From Cyanobacteria bacterium M5B4 (GTDB lineage Bacteria > Cyanobacteriota > Cyanobacteriia > Pseudanabaenales > Pseudanabaenaceae): 36,202 nucleotides of DNA. Positions 10,645 through 19,993 of the stretch are shown here, piece by piece (the first letter of the stretch is position 1; every line of letters starts with the position of its first letter). The notes beneath the pieces are model-generated. The model saw only the letters and a program-made list of their open reading frames with translations, was not told where the DNA came from and searched no databases. The position numbers and the translations under genes were made by a program. Location: NCBI GenBank assembly GCA_002861535.1, contig PHFO01000007.1:1-36202 (forward strand). The letters are read 5' to 3'.

Positions 10645-11877
10645 ATGGTAAAGACCTTAGCATCCTTTGTCCTACTCTTCTTATTTTGGCTGGGGATTGG
10701 TAGCCCTGCTGCCGCTGATATCACTGACTACTTCCAAGAACGGGAGTTGTTTAACCATGCCTGGCAGATAGTACAACGCACCTATGTCGATCCTACTTTT
10801 AATCACCACGACTGGGGCAAGGTCCGCAAAGAGTTCTCTAACCGTAAATTTGAATCTAGGGAGCAGACCTACAAAGCGATCAAGGAAATGTTGGCAGTGT
10901 TGGACGACCCCTATACCCGCTTCCTTAAGCCAGATGAATTCCGCACAATGCGGACTAGCACGAACGGCTCCCTATCTGGAGTAGGCTTGCAAATTGGGAT
11001 CGACCCCGATCGGCAGAGTGTGGTGGTCATTTCCCCCGTGGAAGGTTCCCCCGCGGATCAAAAGGGACTGCGCCCCCTCGATCGGATTTTGGCAATTGAT
11101 GGGGTATCTACCCAAGGTTTAAGCTTAGACGAATGCGCCGATCGGATGCGGGGGGAGATTGGCACGGATGTCACTCTGTTGATAGAACGGGAAGGGGAAA
11201 CTCCCTTTACTGTCACCATTACCCGCTCTCTAATCTCTGTTAATCCTGTGGTTGCCAAACTTGATACCGTAGCTGACCACAAAGTAGGCTATTTACGCCT
11301 GAGCCAGTTTAATGCTAATGCCGCCCATGATATGGCTGCCGCCCTGACTAACCTGGAAGCCCAGGGTGCCGATGCCTATGTCCTCGATCTGCGCGGTAAT
11401 CCAGGTGGTCTGCTGGATATAGCAGTGCAAGTTACTAAACTTTGGCTCGATCGGGGAGTGATCATCTACACAGTCGATCGGCAGGGCATCGAAGAAAGTT
11501 TCACCGTGGGCGAAGATAACCATGCCCTCACCCATGACCCCCTGATTGTTTTGGTCGATCAAGGCTCTGCCAGTGCCAGTGAAATTTTAGCGGCAGCCCT
11601 CCACGACAATGCCCGTGCCAAATTGCTAGGCAGTCGCACTTACGGCAAGGGGCTAGTCCAGTCAATATTTGAATTGGAAGACGGCTCCGCTATTGCAGTC
11701 ACCATTGCCCGTTACCAAACCCCCAGCCACCTCAACATCAACAAAATAGGTCTCAAGCCCGACATCGAAGTCAAGCCGAGCCATCCCCTGCAAAGGACAG
11801 AAGTTGCCACTGCCAAAGATGAACAATACGATCGGGCGGTAAAACTGCTGATGGCGCAATTAGACTCCCCTTCGTGA
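10645..11877 (+). CDS. S41-family carboxyl-terminal processing protease
   Basis: 410 aa with signal peptide; PDZ GVGLQIGIDPDRQSVVVISPVEGSPADQKGL; DQGSASASEILAAALHDNARAKLLGSRTYGKGLVQ catalytic region. Confidence 0.93.
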   Translation: MVKTLASFVLLFLFWLGIGSPAAADITDYFQERELFNHAWQIVQRTYVDPTFNHHDWGKVRKEFSNRKFESREQTYKAIKEMLAVLDDPYTRFLKPDEFRTMRTSTNGSLSGVGLQIGIDPDRQSVVVISPVEGSPADQKGLRPLDRILAIDGVSTQGLSLDECADRMRGEIGTDVTLLIEREGETPFTVTITRSLISVNPVVAKLDTVADHKVGYLRLSQFNANAAHDMAAALTNLEAQGADAYVLDLRGNPGGLLDIAVQVTKLWLDRGVIIYTVDRQGIEESFTVGEDNHALTHDPLIVLVDQGSASASEILAAALHDNARAKLLGSRTYGKGLVQSIFELEDGSAIAVTIARYQTPSHLNINKIGLKPDIEVKPSHPLQRTEVATAKDEQYDRAVKLLMAQLDSPS

Positions 11878-11882
11878 ACGAG

Positions 11883-11945
11883 GGCACCCTAGCCCTCTCA
11901 AAAATAGGCGAGAGAACAAGAAAAGTTGCTGTATCCTCGCAAAAG
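11883..11945 (+). repeat. Degenerate partial copy of the AGGACTTACG-family element (internal part)
   Basis: caccctagccctctc...gagagaacaagaaaagttgctgtatcctcgc resembles caccctagccctctccccc...gggaacaagaaaaaattgatacactcgc at 21431-21485. Confidence 0.5.
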
Positions 11946-12052
11946 AAAACGTCAGTTCGGGGGGAGGGAGCTTGGGATGTATCAACCCCTGACTTTGTCA
12001 CGCATTCCTCCCGACGCTCAATCAAAGATTAGAGCACGGGACTCCTGGGAAT

Positions 12053-12655
12053 TTATTTGATCGACTGCCATGTTTTGACAGTGGGCGTATCAGGACGGTA
12101 TTGGGCTAGAGTTTCAGTCATTTTTTCTTTTGCTTTAGCGGACTTTTTTAGGTCTTTTAACACATCTCGCCGGATTGCTTCTACTTGATTATCTAAAACA
12201 TTAACCACTGCTACTCCATTAGCAACCACGATCGCTTCTAAAGCCTCGATCGTGGTTGTTTTTAATTCGTCTTTTGCTCCCTTATACAAAAAATAAACTA
12301 ATTGTTCTACTGCCTTTGTGTCTCCTGCCATGCCGCGCATCTTGAGGCTATTGACATTGGCGGTCTGGTCGGTGCTAGTTTCGCCACAAAAGGTGGTAAT
12401 TGCCTTGAGGGGTAGCCACCCGATCGCTGGTTGATTGATTTGTAGCCAGTTTTCTTTCCCTTGAGACTGGGTTTTGATGCCCCGCACGATCGTCTTGGGG
12501 GCTAGTTGTGTCAAAACTGTACCGTTACTATCGGGCACACTGCGCAGTGCAACCGAACTACGTCCACTTATTTGTAAGAGACACTCTGCGGAACTAGCAA
12601 AACCGATCGTTAAACCCACTAGGGCAATGGCGATAGCTTTCATACCCAGCCTCAA
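12053..12655 (-). CDS. Secreted protein with SH3-like domain, function unknown
   Basis: 200 aa; signal peptide, then SSVALRSVPDSNGTVLTQLAPKTIVRGIKTQSQGKENWLQI (bacterial SH3 pattern). Confidence 0.6.
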   Translation of the reverse strand: MRLGMKAIAIALVGLTIGFASSAECLLQISGRSSVALRSVPDSNGTVLTQLAPKTIVRGIKTQSQGKENWLQINQPAIGWLPLKAITTFCGETSTDQTANVNSLKMRGMAGDTKAVEQLVYFLYKGAKDELKTTTIEALEAIVVANGVAVVNVLDNQVEAIRRDVLKDLKKSAKAKEKMTETLAQYRPDTPTVKTWQSIK

Positions 12656-12708
12656 TATTTGTCACAGTTGATCTTACTATTTTTTAGGCTAAGACGGAAC
12701 TATTAAGA

Positions 12709-14016
12709 TTATCGCTGTATTTGTAAAACTACGATCGTCATGTCGTCTTCTTGTTTTTGCAAAGGCTGAATGAAATTGTGCACAGACTTAAATACTTCAT
12801 CTAAAACCGATTGGGCGCTAAAACCCGATCGGGAACAAGCTCTCTGAATTGCCAGACGGAGGTTTTCTTCATCAAAGCGGGCACCGTAGGGATTGGCGGC
12901 ATCGGTAATGCCATCAGTATAAAAAAAGACGACATCCCCTGGTAGCAGTTGGACTTGGTCTTGGACGTATTCGGAGTTAGGAGCCAAACCGATGATCGAC
13001 CCGATCGTGTCTAGGGTCTGGAGGGTTTTGCTCTGGTAGCGCCACAGGAGGGCGGGCATATGGGCGGCATTGCTAAAGGTAAGGGTCTGGTCAGAAGCAT
13101 CATACTCGGAATAAAACAAGGTGACAAAGCGGCGGGATCGATCGAGGTCGTCGTACATAATCTGATTGAGGTGCTCTAAAATGCGGGCGGGACCATGCCC
13201 ATTCAATACTTCAGCGCGGAGCATCCCCCGCGTCATCGTCATAATTAAACCGGCAGGTACTCCCTTGCCCATGACATCGCCGATGACAAACGCCCAGCGA
13301 TTCTTGTTAGGGATGGCAATAAAATCGTAGTAGTCCCCACCCACCCGATCGGCAGTGTAATACTGCGCGGCAATCTGCACCCCAGGGATTTGCGGGAAGT
13401 TGTGGGGAAATAGTTGGTGTTGAATTTCGGCGCTGATTTCTAGTTGTTGATCCTGGCGCTTCTTCTCCTGTACCGCCAGGGCTAGGGCTGTGTTTTCTAA
13501 ACCCAGGGCAGTCTGGTCGGCAATGAGCCGGATCAAACGATGACGGGTATGGGTCCAAGTATAGTGGGGATTACGGCTGTAGACGTACAAGCGTCCGTGG
13601 CATTCCTCCCCCAACAGGATCGGTGCCCCAAAGACTTGGGTATGAAAACCAACTTCTGTCCCTACCTGCCGGTCCCATGCTTCTTGGCTGTCGATATAAC
13701 CTTCTTGGTAAGCCCGCTCTAGGGATGCTTGTAACTGGGCAGAGGGTCTGCCCTGCCGATCGAGGCAATGGATACTGCGCAGATGACGGGGGTCTTGGTG
13801 TTTGAACAGTAATAAAATACTGCCGTCGGCTTCGGTGACTGTACTGGCAATGAGGGGAACCAGTTCTAAGAGTTGGTTTATATTGCCGATGCTCCTGAGG
13901 GCATAGCCCAAGAAGCTCAGTAGTTCTTGGATGCGGTTTTGCTCCCGATCGATCGTGGCAAGGAGTTGGCGCAGTTCCTGAATGTTGACGGGGCGCAGGT
14001 TCGCTGTCATGGTCAA
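12709..14016 (-). CDS. GAF-domain SpoIIE/RsbU-type PP2C phosphatase
   Basis: 435 aa; GAF-like N-terminal half, then EIQHQLFPHNFPQIPGVQIAAQYYTADRVGGDYYDFI...GDVMGKGVPAGLIM...FYTDGITDAANPYG. Confidence 0.88.
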   Translation of the reverse strand: MTMTANLRPVNIQELRQLLATIDREQNRIQELLSFLGYALRSIGNINQLLELVPLIASTVTEADGSILLLFKHQDPRHLRSIHCLDRQGRPSAQLQASLERAYQEGYIDSQEAWDRQVGTEVGFHTQVFGAPILLGEECHGRLYVYSRNPHYTWTHTRHRLIRLIADQTALGLENTALALAVQEKKRQDQQLEISAEIQHQLFPHNFPQIPGVQIAAQYYTADRVGGDYYDFIAIPNKNRWAFVIGDVMGKGVPAGLIMTMTRGMLRAEVLNGHGPARILEHLNQIMYDDLDRSRRFVTLFYSEYDASDQTLTFSNAAHMPALLWRYQSKTLQTLDTIGSIIGLAPNSEYVQDQVQLLPGDVVFFYTDGITDAANPYGARFDEENLRLAIQRACSRSGFSAQSVLDEVFKSVHNFIQPLQKQEDDMTIVVLQIQR

Positions 14017-15353
14017 CTGAGAAGAGCTTCGACAAATTCATAACTGGAGAAGGGGCGGAGGTCTTCGATCCCCTCTCCCGCACCGATAAAGCGAATGGGC
14101 AAGCCCAGGCTGTCAACTACGGCTAGGGCAATGCCCCCCTTGGCAGTACCGTCTAGCTTGGTTAAAACTACACCGGTGATGTGGGCAGATTGGGTAAAGA
14201 TTTCGGCTTGTTTTAACCCGTTTTGTCCCAGAGTTGCATCTAACACCAAGAGGGATTCCACTATTACATTTTCTTTTTGTTTGTCGATCACACGCCTGAT
14301 CTTTTTTAGTTCTTCCATGAGGTTCTTTTTGTTTTGCAGGCGACCGGCAGTATCGACCAATAATAATTCAGTCTGGCGGGCTTGGGCGGCACTGAGGGCA
14401 TCGAAGACTACGGCGGCAGGATCGGTGTTTTTTCCCGGATTGGCAATGACTTCGACTTGGGCACGATTGCCCCACACTTTGACCTGCTCTACGGCAGCGG
14501 CTCTAAAGGTGTCCGCAGCAGCGATGAGGGTACGATAACCGGACTTGCGGGCAAGATGGGCAATTTTACCGATCGTGGTGGTTTTACCTGCTCCGTTTAC
14601 ACCGGTGATTAACCACACATTGAGCTGATTGGGACGGGGGAACAGTCTGGGGGCACAGGGCTGGCTGGTTCTGGTGACGGGTTGTTCTAAAATTTCCCGC
14701 AAAATTTGCTTGAGGTAAGCGATCGCTTCTTCGGGGGGCAGTACTTCCTGGCGGAGTTTCTGTTGCAGAGCGGCAATAATCCGATCGGTGGTGCCTACGC
14801 CTACGTCGGACTGGAGCAGGAGGGCTTCAATCTCTTCGACGCTGTCGGGGCTGAGGGGACCCTGTCCCACCAGGGCTTTAAGTTGATTGACTAGGCTAAG
14901 GCGGGTTTTAGTCAGTCCCTGGCGCAGGCGCTTCAGCCAGGTAATCTCTTCGATGGAAATATCCTCTGGGCGGCGACCCTGGGCGGCTAATACTTCCGCT
15001 GACCACAAAAAGCCGTCGTCAAAGGGCACGATCGCTGGTGGTTCTTCCTCCTGTTTTGGTTCAGGGGTAACGATCGCTTGGGCGGCTAGGGCTTCGATCC
15101 TTGCCTGGCGTTCTTGTTCTGACTGCATCCAGAAGGGGACTTCTGCAGCTTCTTGGGTTTCGGGAATGTCTGCGCTCGGCTCTGGTATCGTTTCCTCTAC
15201 GAGCTGGGGCTGTTGTTTTTGGATGTTGGCGTAGGCAGTTTTTGCCCATTCTAATAACTCTGCGGGGTGGGCATCAGAACTTGCCTCGATCGGCTTTTTG
15301 TCCTCGATCGGGTCTGATGAGTCGGCAGGAGAGCGCTGAAACCAGTTAAACAC
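14013..15353 (-). CDS. ftsY: Signal recognition particle receptor FtsY
   Basis: 446 aa; acidic N terminus; NVWLITGVNGAGKTTTIGKIAHLA, AADTFRAAAVEQ, LLVDTAGRLQNKKNLMEEL, LTKLDGTAKGGI. Confidence 0.96.
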   Translation of the reverse strand: MFNWFQRSPADSSDPIEDKKPIEASSDAHPAELLEWAKTAYANIQKQQPQLVEETIPEPSADIPETQEAAEVPFWMQSEQERQARIEALAAQAIVTPEPKQEEEPPAIVPFDDGFLWSAEVLAAQGRRPEDISIEEITWLKRLRQGLTKTRLSLVNQLKALVGQGPLSPDSVEEIEALLLQSDVGVGTTDRIIAALQQKLRQEVLPPEEAIAYLKQILREILEQPVTRTSQPCAPRLFPRPNQLNVWLITGVNGAGKTTTIGKIAHLARKSGYRTLIAAADTFRAAAVEQVKVWGNRAQVEVIANPGKNTDPAAVVFDALSAAQARQTELLLVDTAGRLQNKKNLMEELKKIRRVIDKQKENVIVESLLVLDATLGQNGLKQAEIFTQSAHITGVVLTKLDGTAKGGIALAVVDSLGLPIRFIGAGEGIEDLRPFSSYEFVEALLS

Positions 15354-15416
15354 AGGGTCAGAAATTTAATTTCGTTTAGTTTATGCCAAATTTCCTCTAA
15401 TGGCGCAAATATTTTG

Positions 15417-15480
15417 GGACTTACGCTTCTCCCACAGGGGGGACTTTTTGAGAGAGGGTTTCCGCAAAAGCAACGTAAGT
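15417..15480 (-). repeat. AGGACTTACG-family short element
   Basis: ggacttacgcttctcccac...gagagagggtttccgcaaaagcaacgtaagt; its right end reverse-complements to acttacgttgcttttgcggaaaccctctct, matching the left end of the 17735 copy. Confidence 0.7.
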
Positions 15481-15521
15481 ATAAGCACAGGGAGCGGTCT
15501 ATCGAGGGCTGAGGGTATCAA

Positions 15522-16615
15522 CTAGTCTTTCTTGAGGACTAAAGTAGCATCGCCAAAGGAATAAAAGCGATAACCATGCTCCAGGGCAACTTGATAGGTG
15601 TGGAGTAAAAAAGCTCTGCCTTCATCTCCCAAAAAAGAAGCAACTAACATCAACAAACTCGATCGGGGTAGATGAAAATTGGTAATCAGCCCATCCAAAA
15701 CTCGCCATTGATAGCCTGGGTAGATCATCAGATCTGTTTTGCCCTGAAAAGCCCTACCGCCCGTACTTTCCAATGCCCGCGCTACGGTAGTGCCTACGCC
15801 AATTACCCGCTGTCCCCGATCGCGGGTCGAGATGATCGCCTCTTCTACTGAAGGCGGAATGTGCATCCATTCTTGATGCAAAGTGTGATTAGTGATGTTA
15901 TCAGTTTCTACCGGACGAAAGGTGCCGATACCGACATGGAGGGTCAGCCAGGCTAATTTTATGCCTTGGTTTTGCAGTTCTGCCAACAACCGATCGGTGA
16001 AGTGCAATCCTGCTGTGGGGGCTGCCACTGCCCCTGGATTTTTAGCATACACTGTCTGGTATTGGGCGGCTGTAGAAGTAGAACTGGTAATGTAGGGAGG
16101 CAGGGGCACCACGCCTAATTGTCCCAGCAGGTTTTCCATAGTTTGGTCTGACGGATAAAAGAACTTTAATATTCTTCCTTTCGTTTTTTCCTCTCTTGCT
16201 AATACTTGCGCCCATAGTTCATCACTAAAATAAATCTTTGTCCCTTCTGGTAGTCTTCTGCCAGGTTTTACTAAAGCTAACCACCGATCGTCTGCCAGAG
16301 GTTCGAGCAGTAAGACTTCTACTTTAGTACCGGTGGTCTTATAGCCATAAAGACGGGCAGGAATGACTTTAGTATCGTTGAAGACTAATAAATCTCCTGG
16401 TCGCAAAAATTGGGGCAGATCGAAAAATGATGATGATGAATCTGTCGTTTGGAGTCAATCACTAACAGACGGGAATGATCCCTGGGTACGGCGGGGTTCT
16501 GAGCAATAGCCCCATCAGGCAAATTGTAGTCGTAGTTGGGCAAAAAAGATCGGCGGGGGAAGGCAGATTGTCTGGTCGCATTTTCCAAAAACAGGGAAAA
16601 AAACATGACTATCAT
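15522..16615 (-). CDS. queA: S-adenosylmethionine:tRNA ribosyltransferase-isomerase, apparent frameshift
   Basis: ORF 16385-16615 YDYNLPDGAIAQNPAVPRDHSRLLVIDSKRQIHHHHF joins 15522-16406 (DLPQF)LRPGDLLVFNDTKVIPARLYG...PTAGLHFTDRLL. Join at/near A5 16423-16427. Confidence 0.9.
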
Positions 16616-17601
16616 ACTGAGGATATTGGCGAAATTCCATTAGAACTTCTCCCTTCTTTGACAAGCTCAGGGAGAATGAAAGTAGATTCTCCTCTCCCAT
16701 GTTTGGCTCTCCCTGCTTCATCAGCAGTTTTTTGCAGTAAGACAGTGAAACAACCAGCGCCAATCTTACTTTGGGGCATCAGACGATAGCAGGGTATGTC
16801 TGTCAAATGGGATTGATAATCTTGTAAACAATTGACCCCGATCGCCCTAAAGTTAGAGAATTTCTTGAGGAACCAATTGACGTTGTCTTCATTTTCCGCT
16901 GGTGCATAGGTGCAGGTCATGTAGGCTAAATAACCTCCTGGAGAAACGATCGTAGCCGCATGGGCTAATATCCTTCTTTGTCGTTGGGCATTGCGATTGA
17001 TCAATGTAGGATGAAAACAACCATCATTTTTAGTGTTTTTAGCTAACAAAGACTGACCGCTACAGGGGGCATCTACGATGACTAAATCCCCTTGTCCGCT
17101 ATACTGTTGGGCGAGGACTGCTACATCAGAACGCAAGACCTCCCAGTTGTTGATCTTACAACGTTTGAAATTAGCGAGCAAAGCCGCCGATCGTTTGCCA
17201 ATTACTTCGTTAGCGTATAACATTTCTGGATAAAAGGTGCGCCAGGCAAAAATGGATTTGCCACCAGGAGAGGCGCAAAGATCAAAAATAGTTTTGATAG
17301 GTGTTGCGATCCCTAACAAGACGGTGGCGGCAAAAATGGAAGAAGAGTCTAAACAATAGTAATAACCCTGATCATGTAATTCATGTTTACCTGGTCTGCT
17401 ATGAAGTTCTAACCGATCGGTAAAACTGGGTTGCCAAGGGAGGGGTTCAAGGCAGGGAAAGGGTTTGGGCTGATAATCTTGACACCAGACAATGGCGGGA
17501 TGGATGGGGACAGGCTCTAATAAAGACTGAATGAATTGTTCCCGATCGTTGTCATCTGTATAAAGTTGACGACTAAGTTTAAGTAAAAGATTGGAGACCA
17601 T
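16612..17601 (-). CDS. RsmB/NOP-family RNA (cytosine-5) methyltransferase with repeat-derived C-terminal tail
   Basis: 329 aa; IFDLCASPGGKSIFAW, VDAPCSGQSLL, GGYLAYMTCTYAPAENEDNVNWFL. Confidence 0.85.
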   Translation of the reverse strand: MVSNLLLKLSRQLYTDDNDREQFIQSLLEPVPIHPAIVWCQDYQPKPFPCLEPLPWQPSFTDRLELHSRPGKHELHDQGYYYCLDSSSIFAATVLLGIATPIKTIFDLCASPGGKSIFAWRTFYPEMLYANEVIGKRSAALLANFKRCKINNWEVLRSDVAVLAQQYSGQGDLVIVDAPCSGQSLLAKNTKNDGCFHPTLINRNAQRQRRILAHAATIVSPGGYLAYMTCTYAPAENEDNVNWFLKKFSNFRAIGVNCLQDYQSHLTDIPCYRLMPQSKIGAGCFTVLLQKTADEAGRAKHGRGESTFILPELVKEGRSSNGISPISSV

Positions 17602-17734
17602 TGCTGACAGATAGTAAGTCGAACTTCATTATTAAAAGTGGTAGTTGTTCAGTAACCCCGATCGTTATTGGAGTTGTTGTTTAGATGTTTTGATACATTC
17701 GCCTGTCCTAGCTGAGTTTCTTTCCTTATTTTGC

Positions 17735-17805
17735 AGGACTTACGTTGCTTTTGCTGAGACCCTCGCCCTAGCTCTCTCCCCAAAAGGGGGAGAAAAAATT
17801 GATCT
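17735..17805 (+). repeat. AGGACTTACG-family element (left end and body; no clear right end)
   Basis: aggacttacgttgcttttgctgagaccctcgccctagctctctccccaaaagggggagaaaaaattgat. Confidence 0.7.
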
Positions 17806-18045
17806 ACATTTTGGTGACATTTTTTGCGCCCGACTTGAGACTGCAAAGTAATTGCTACACTTACACCTATTTACAGCACTTCTCATGACTAATCAAGACA
17901 ATAACAGCAATGAGTAAAGAAATTAAGAGATGCCATTATCTCATGTACTCTACCCATTAAGGGATTTATCTCCCTCTTAGTCTATTTTTCGCGGTGCCCT
18001 AGAGTTTGTGATAGTCTAGGGGATCAAGTGCGCAAGTCTAACACC

Positions 18046-18597
18046 ATGAGAATCCTACGATCGTTAGTCAGCTTAGCAATACTGGCAGGATGGAACTACC
18101 CCCTATTAGCTCAGGAACCTGAATGTTTCATCCAGAACTCTAAGGGGACTAAGGTTGATCTAGCTCACATTTGTGGTAAAAATTCAGTCCCCGTTGCTTT
18201 ACCAAAGTCTAATTCGCCCCAATCGCCTCAATTTATTACTATTCCAATTAAAAATCGGCGCGGTAATACTCCTGTGATTGAGGTTGTCTTTAATGGTAAT
18301 CAAACCTTTGATATGATTCTTGATACCGGCGCAACTGGCACTGTAATTACGGAACAGATGGCAGCAGCTCTTAAAGTGCGTCCTTTTACTAGCATCAAAG
18401 CCCAAGTTGCTGATGGCTCTTTTGTCGTTTTCCCTGTTGGTCTAGTGGAATCGATCGGGGTAAATGGGGCAACTGTTAACAGAATTCCTGTAGCGATCGC
18501 GCCTCAAATTCGTCTTGGCTTGTTGGGTAATGATTTTCTCAATAGTTATGATGTAAAAATCAAACGCGAAACGATCGAACTTTATCAGCGAAATTGA
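18046..18597 (+). CDS. Secreted retropepsin-like aspartic protease (clan AA)
   Basis: Signal peptide; VIEVVFNGNQTFDMILDTGATGTVITEQMAAALKV...LLGNDFLNSYDVKI. Track ORF starts at GTG 18028; ATG at 18046. Confidence 0.8.
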   Translation: MRILRSLVSLAILAGWNYPLLAQEPECFIQNSKGTKVDLAHICGKNSVPVALPKSNSPQSPQFITIPIKNRRGNTPVIEVVFNGNQTFDMILDTGATGTVITEQMAAALKVRPFTSIKAQVADGSFVVFPVGLVESIGVNGATVNRIPVAIAPQIRLGLLGNDFLNSYDVKIKRETIELYQRN

Positions 18598-18629
18598 GAA
18601 TTTAGACATACTTCTATGTTTATTTTTCC

Positions 18630-18719
18630 AGGACTTACGTTGCTTTTCCTGAACCCTCACCCAAAGAGGGAGAGGGATGAGGGGTAATACTCAAACCGTA
18701 CTGACGTTATGTAAGTCCT
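18630..18719 (+). repeat. AGGACTTACG-family element with both inverted termini (90 bp)
   Basis: aggacttacgttgc ... acgttatgtaagtcct; internal hairpin ccctcaccc/ggatgaggg. Confidence 0.8.
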
Positions 18720-19993
18720 GTTAGTATTTGTTTTCCTGTATTTGTGACTAACACGTCATCTTCGATGCGGATGCCAATGCCTTTCCACCGATCGGGTACT
18801 TCGGGTTGATTTTCCTGGGGTTTAAGGTCGGGGCTGATGTAAATGCCTGGTTCTACAGTGATGACCATGTGGGGTTGCAGGGTAGTCCATTCTCCTTTGG
18901 TTTTGTAGAAGCCGCTGTCATGGACATCCAAGCCTAGCCAATGGCTGGTACGGTGCATGAAGAAGGGTTTGTAGGCTTCTGTTTCTATAATCTCGGCGGG
19001 ATCGCCCTGGAGTAGTCCCAGGTCTAGTAAGCCGGCTACGATCGTTTCTAGGGCTGCCTGATGGACATCGTTGATGGTGTTTTGTGGTTTGACAGCAGCG
19101 ATGGCGTTGGTCTGGGCTGTTTGCACAATGTCGTAGATGGCTTGCTGTTCGGGGGTGAAAGTGCCATCTACAGGAAAGGTGCGGGTAATATCGGCGTTGT
19201 AGTAGTTGAAACAACAACCAGCATCAATTAAAACTAAATCCCCTGGTTGTATTTGGCGGTTATTTTCCACGTAATGCAGGATGCAACTGTTGGCACCACT
19301 GGCAACGATCGAGGGGTAGGCGAATCCCATGGCACCGGATTTACGAAAGTCGGCTTCTAAAAGGGCTTGCAGTTCGTATTCATACATGCCTGGGCGCGCG
19401 ATCGAGCGGACATGGGCGTGGGCGTGGGCGGAAATTGCCATCGCTTTGGTCATCTGGGTTAGTTCGTAGCCGCTCTTGATCTGGCGCAGGGGTGTTGTGA
19501 TAAAGCTGCTGTCGTGAATTGCTACGGGTCCTGTACCACGCTTGCTGTAGGAGCTTACTAAGCGGCGATAATGCTCTAAGACCTTTTGATTGATGTTTTC
19601 GTTGTGCCCAAAATGGTAATAAATGACATCGGCTTTTTCTAAATATTTGGGCAGATGCTGATCTAGTTCCCCGATCGGGTAGGTGGCATCAGCGCCGTAG
19701 ATGGTTTTGGCATCTTCTACGCCAATCCTTCGCCCTGACCAGGTTTCTCTTTCGGGGTCTTTAGGACGAACAAAGAGAATAAAACGATGTTCTTCATGGC
19801 GGGGGACAATCACGGCTACGGTTTCTGGTTCGGGAAAGCCGGTGAAGTAATAAAGTTCGCTGTCTTGGCGGTAGTTATGCTCTACGTCTTTGTGATGGGG
19901 CACGATCGGGGCGCTGGCAAAAATAATCGCCCCAGAGCCGACCATCTCCATTAAACGATCGCGCCGATCGGTCAGTTCTTGCCACAATACCAT
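18707..19993 (-). CDS. pepP: Xaa-Pro aminopeptidase P family
   Basis: 428 aa; FASAPIVPHHKDVEHNYRQDSELYYFTGFPEPE, DLVLIDAGCCFNYYNADITRTFPV, HRTSHWLGLDVHD, ITVEPGIYI. Confidence 0.93.
   Translation of the reverse strand: MVLWQELTDRRDRLMEMVGSGAIIFASAPIVPHHKDVEHNYRQDSELYYFTGFPEPETVAVIVPRHEEHRFILFVRPKDPERETWSGRRIGVEDAKTIYGADATYPIGELDQHLPKYLEKADVIYYHFGHNENINQKVLEHYRRLVSSYSKRGTGPVAIHDSSFITTPLRQIKSGYELTQMTKAMAISAHAHAHVRSIARPGMYEYELQALLEADFRKSGAMGFAYPSIVASGANSCILHYVENNRQIQPGDLVLIDAGCCFNYYNADITRTFPVDGTFTPEQQAIYDIVQTAQTNAIAAVKPQNTINDVHQAALETIVAGLLDLGLLQGDPAEIIETEAYKPFFMHRTSHWLGLDVHDSGFYKTKGEWTTLQPHMVITVEPGIYISPDLKPQENQPEVPDRWKGIGIRIEDDVLVTNTGKQILTGLT

Noticed and set aside
14095-15349. Several plus-strand ORFs of 62-147 aa opposite ftsY
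   Set aside because: Shadow ORFs of a GC-rich conserved gene; ftsY is complete on the minus strand.
17649-17846. Minus ORF 17649-17846
   Set aside because: Composed mostly of the intergenic repeat; no domain.
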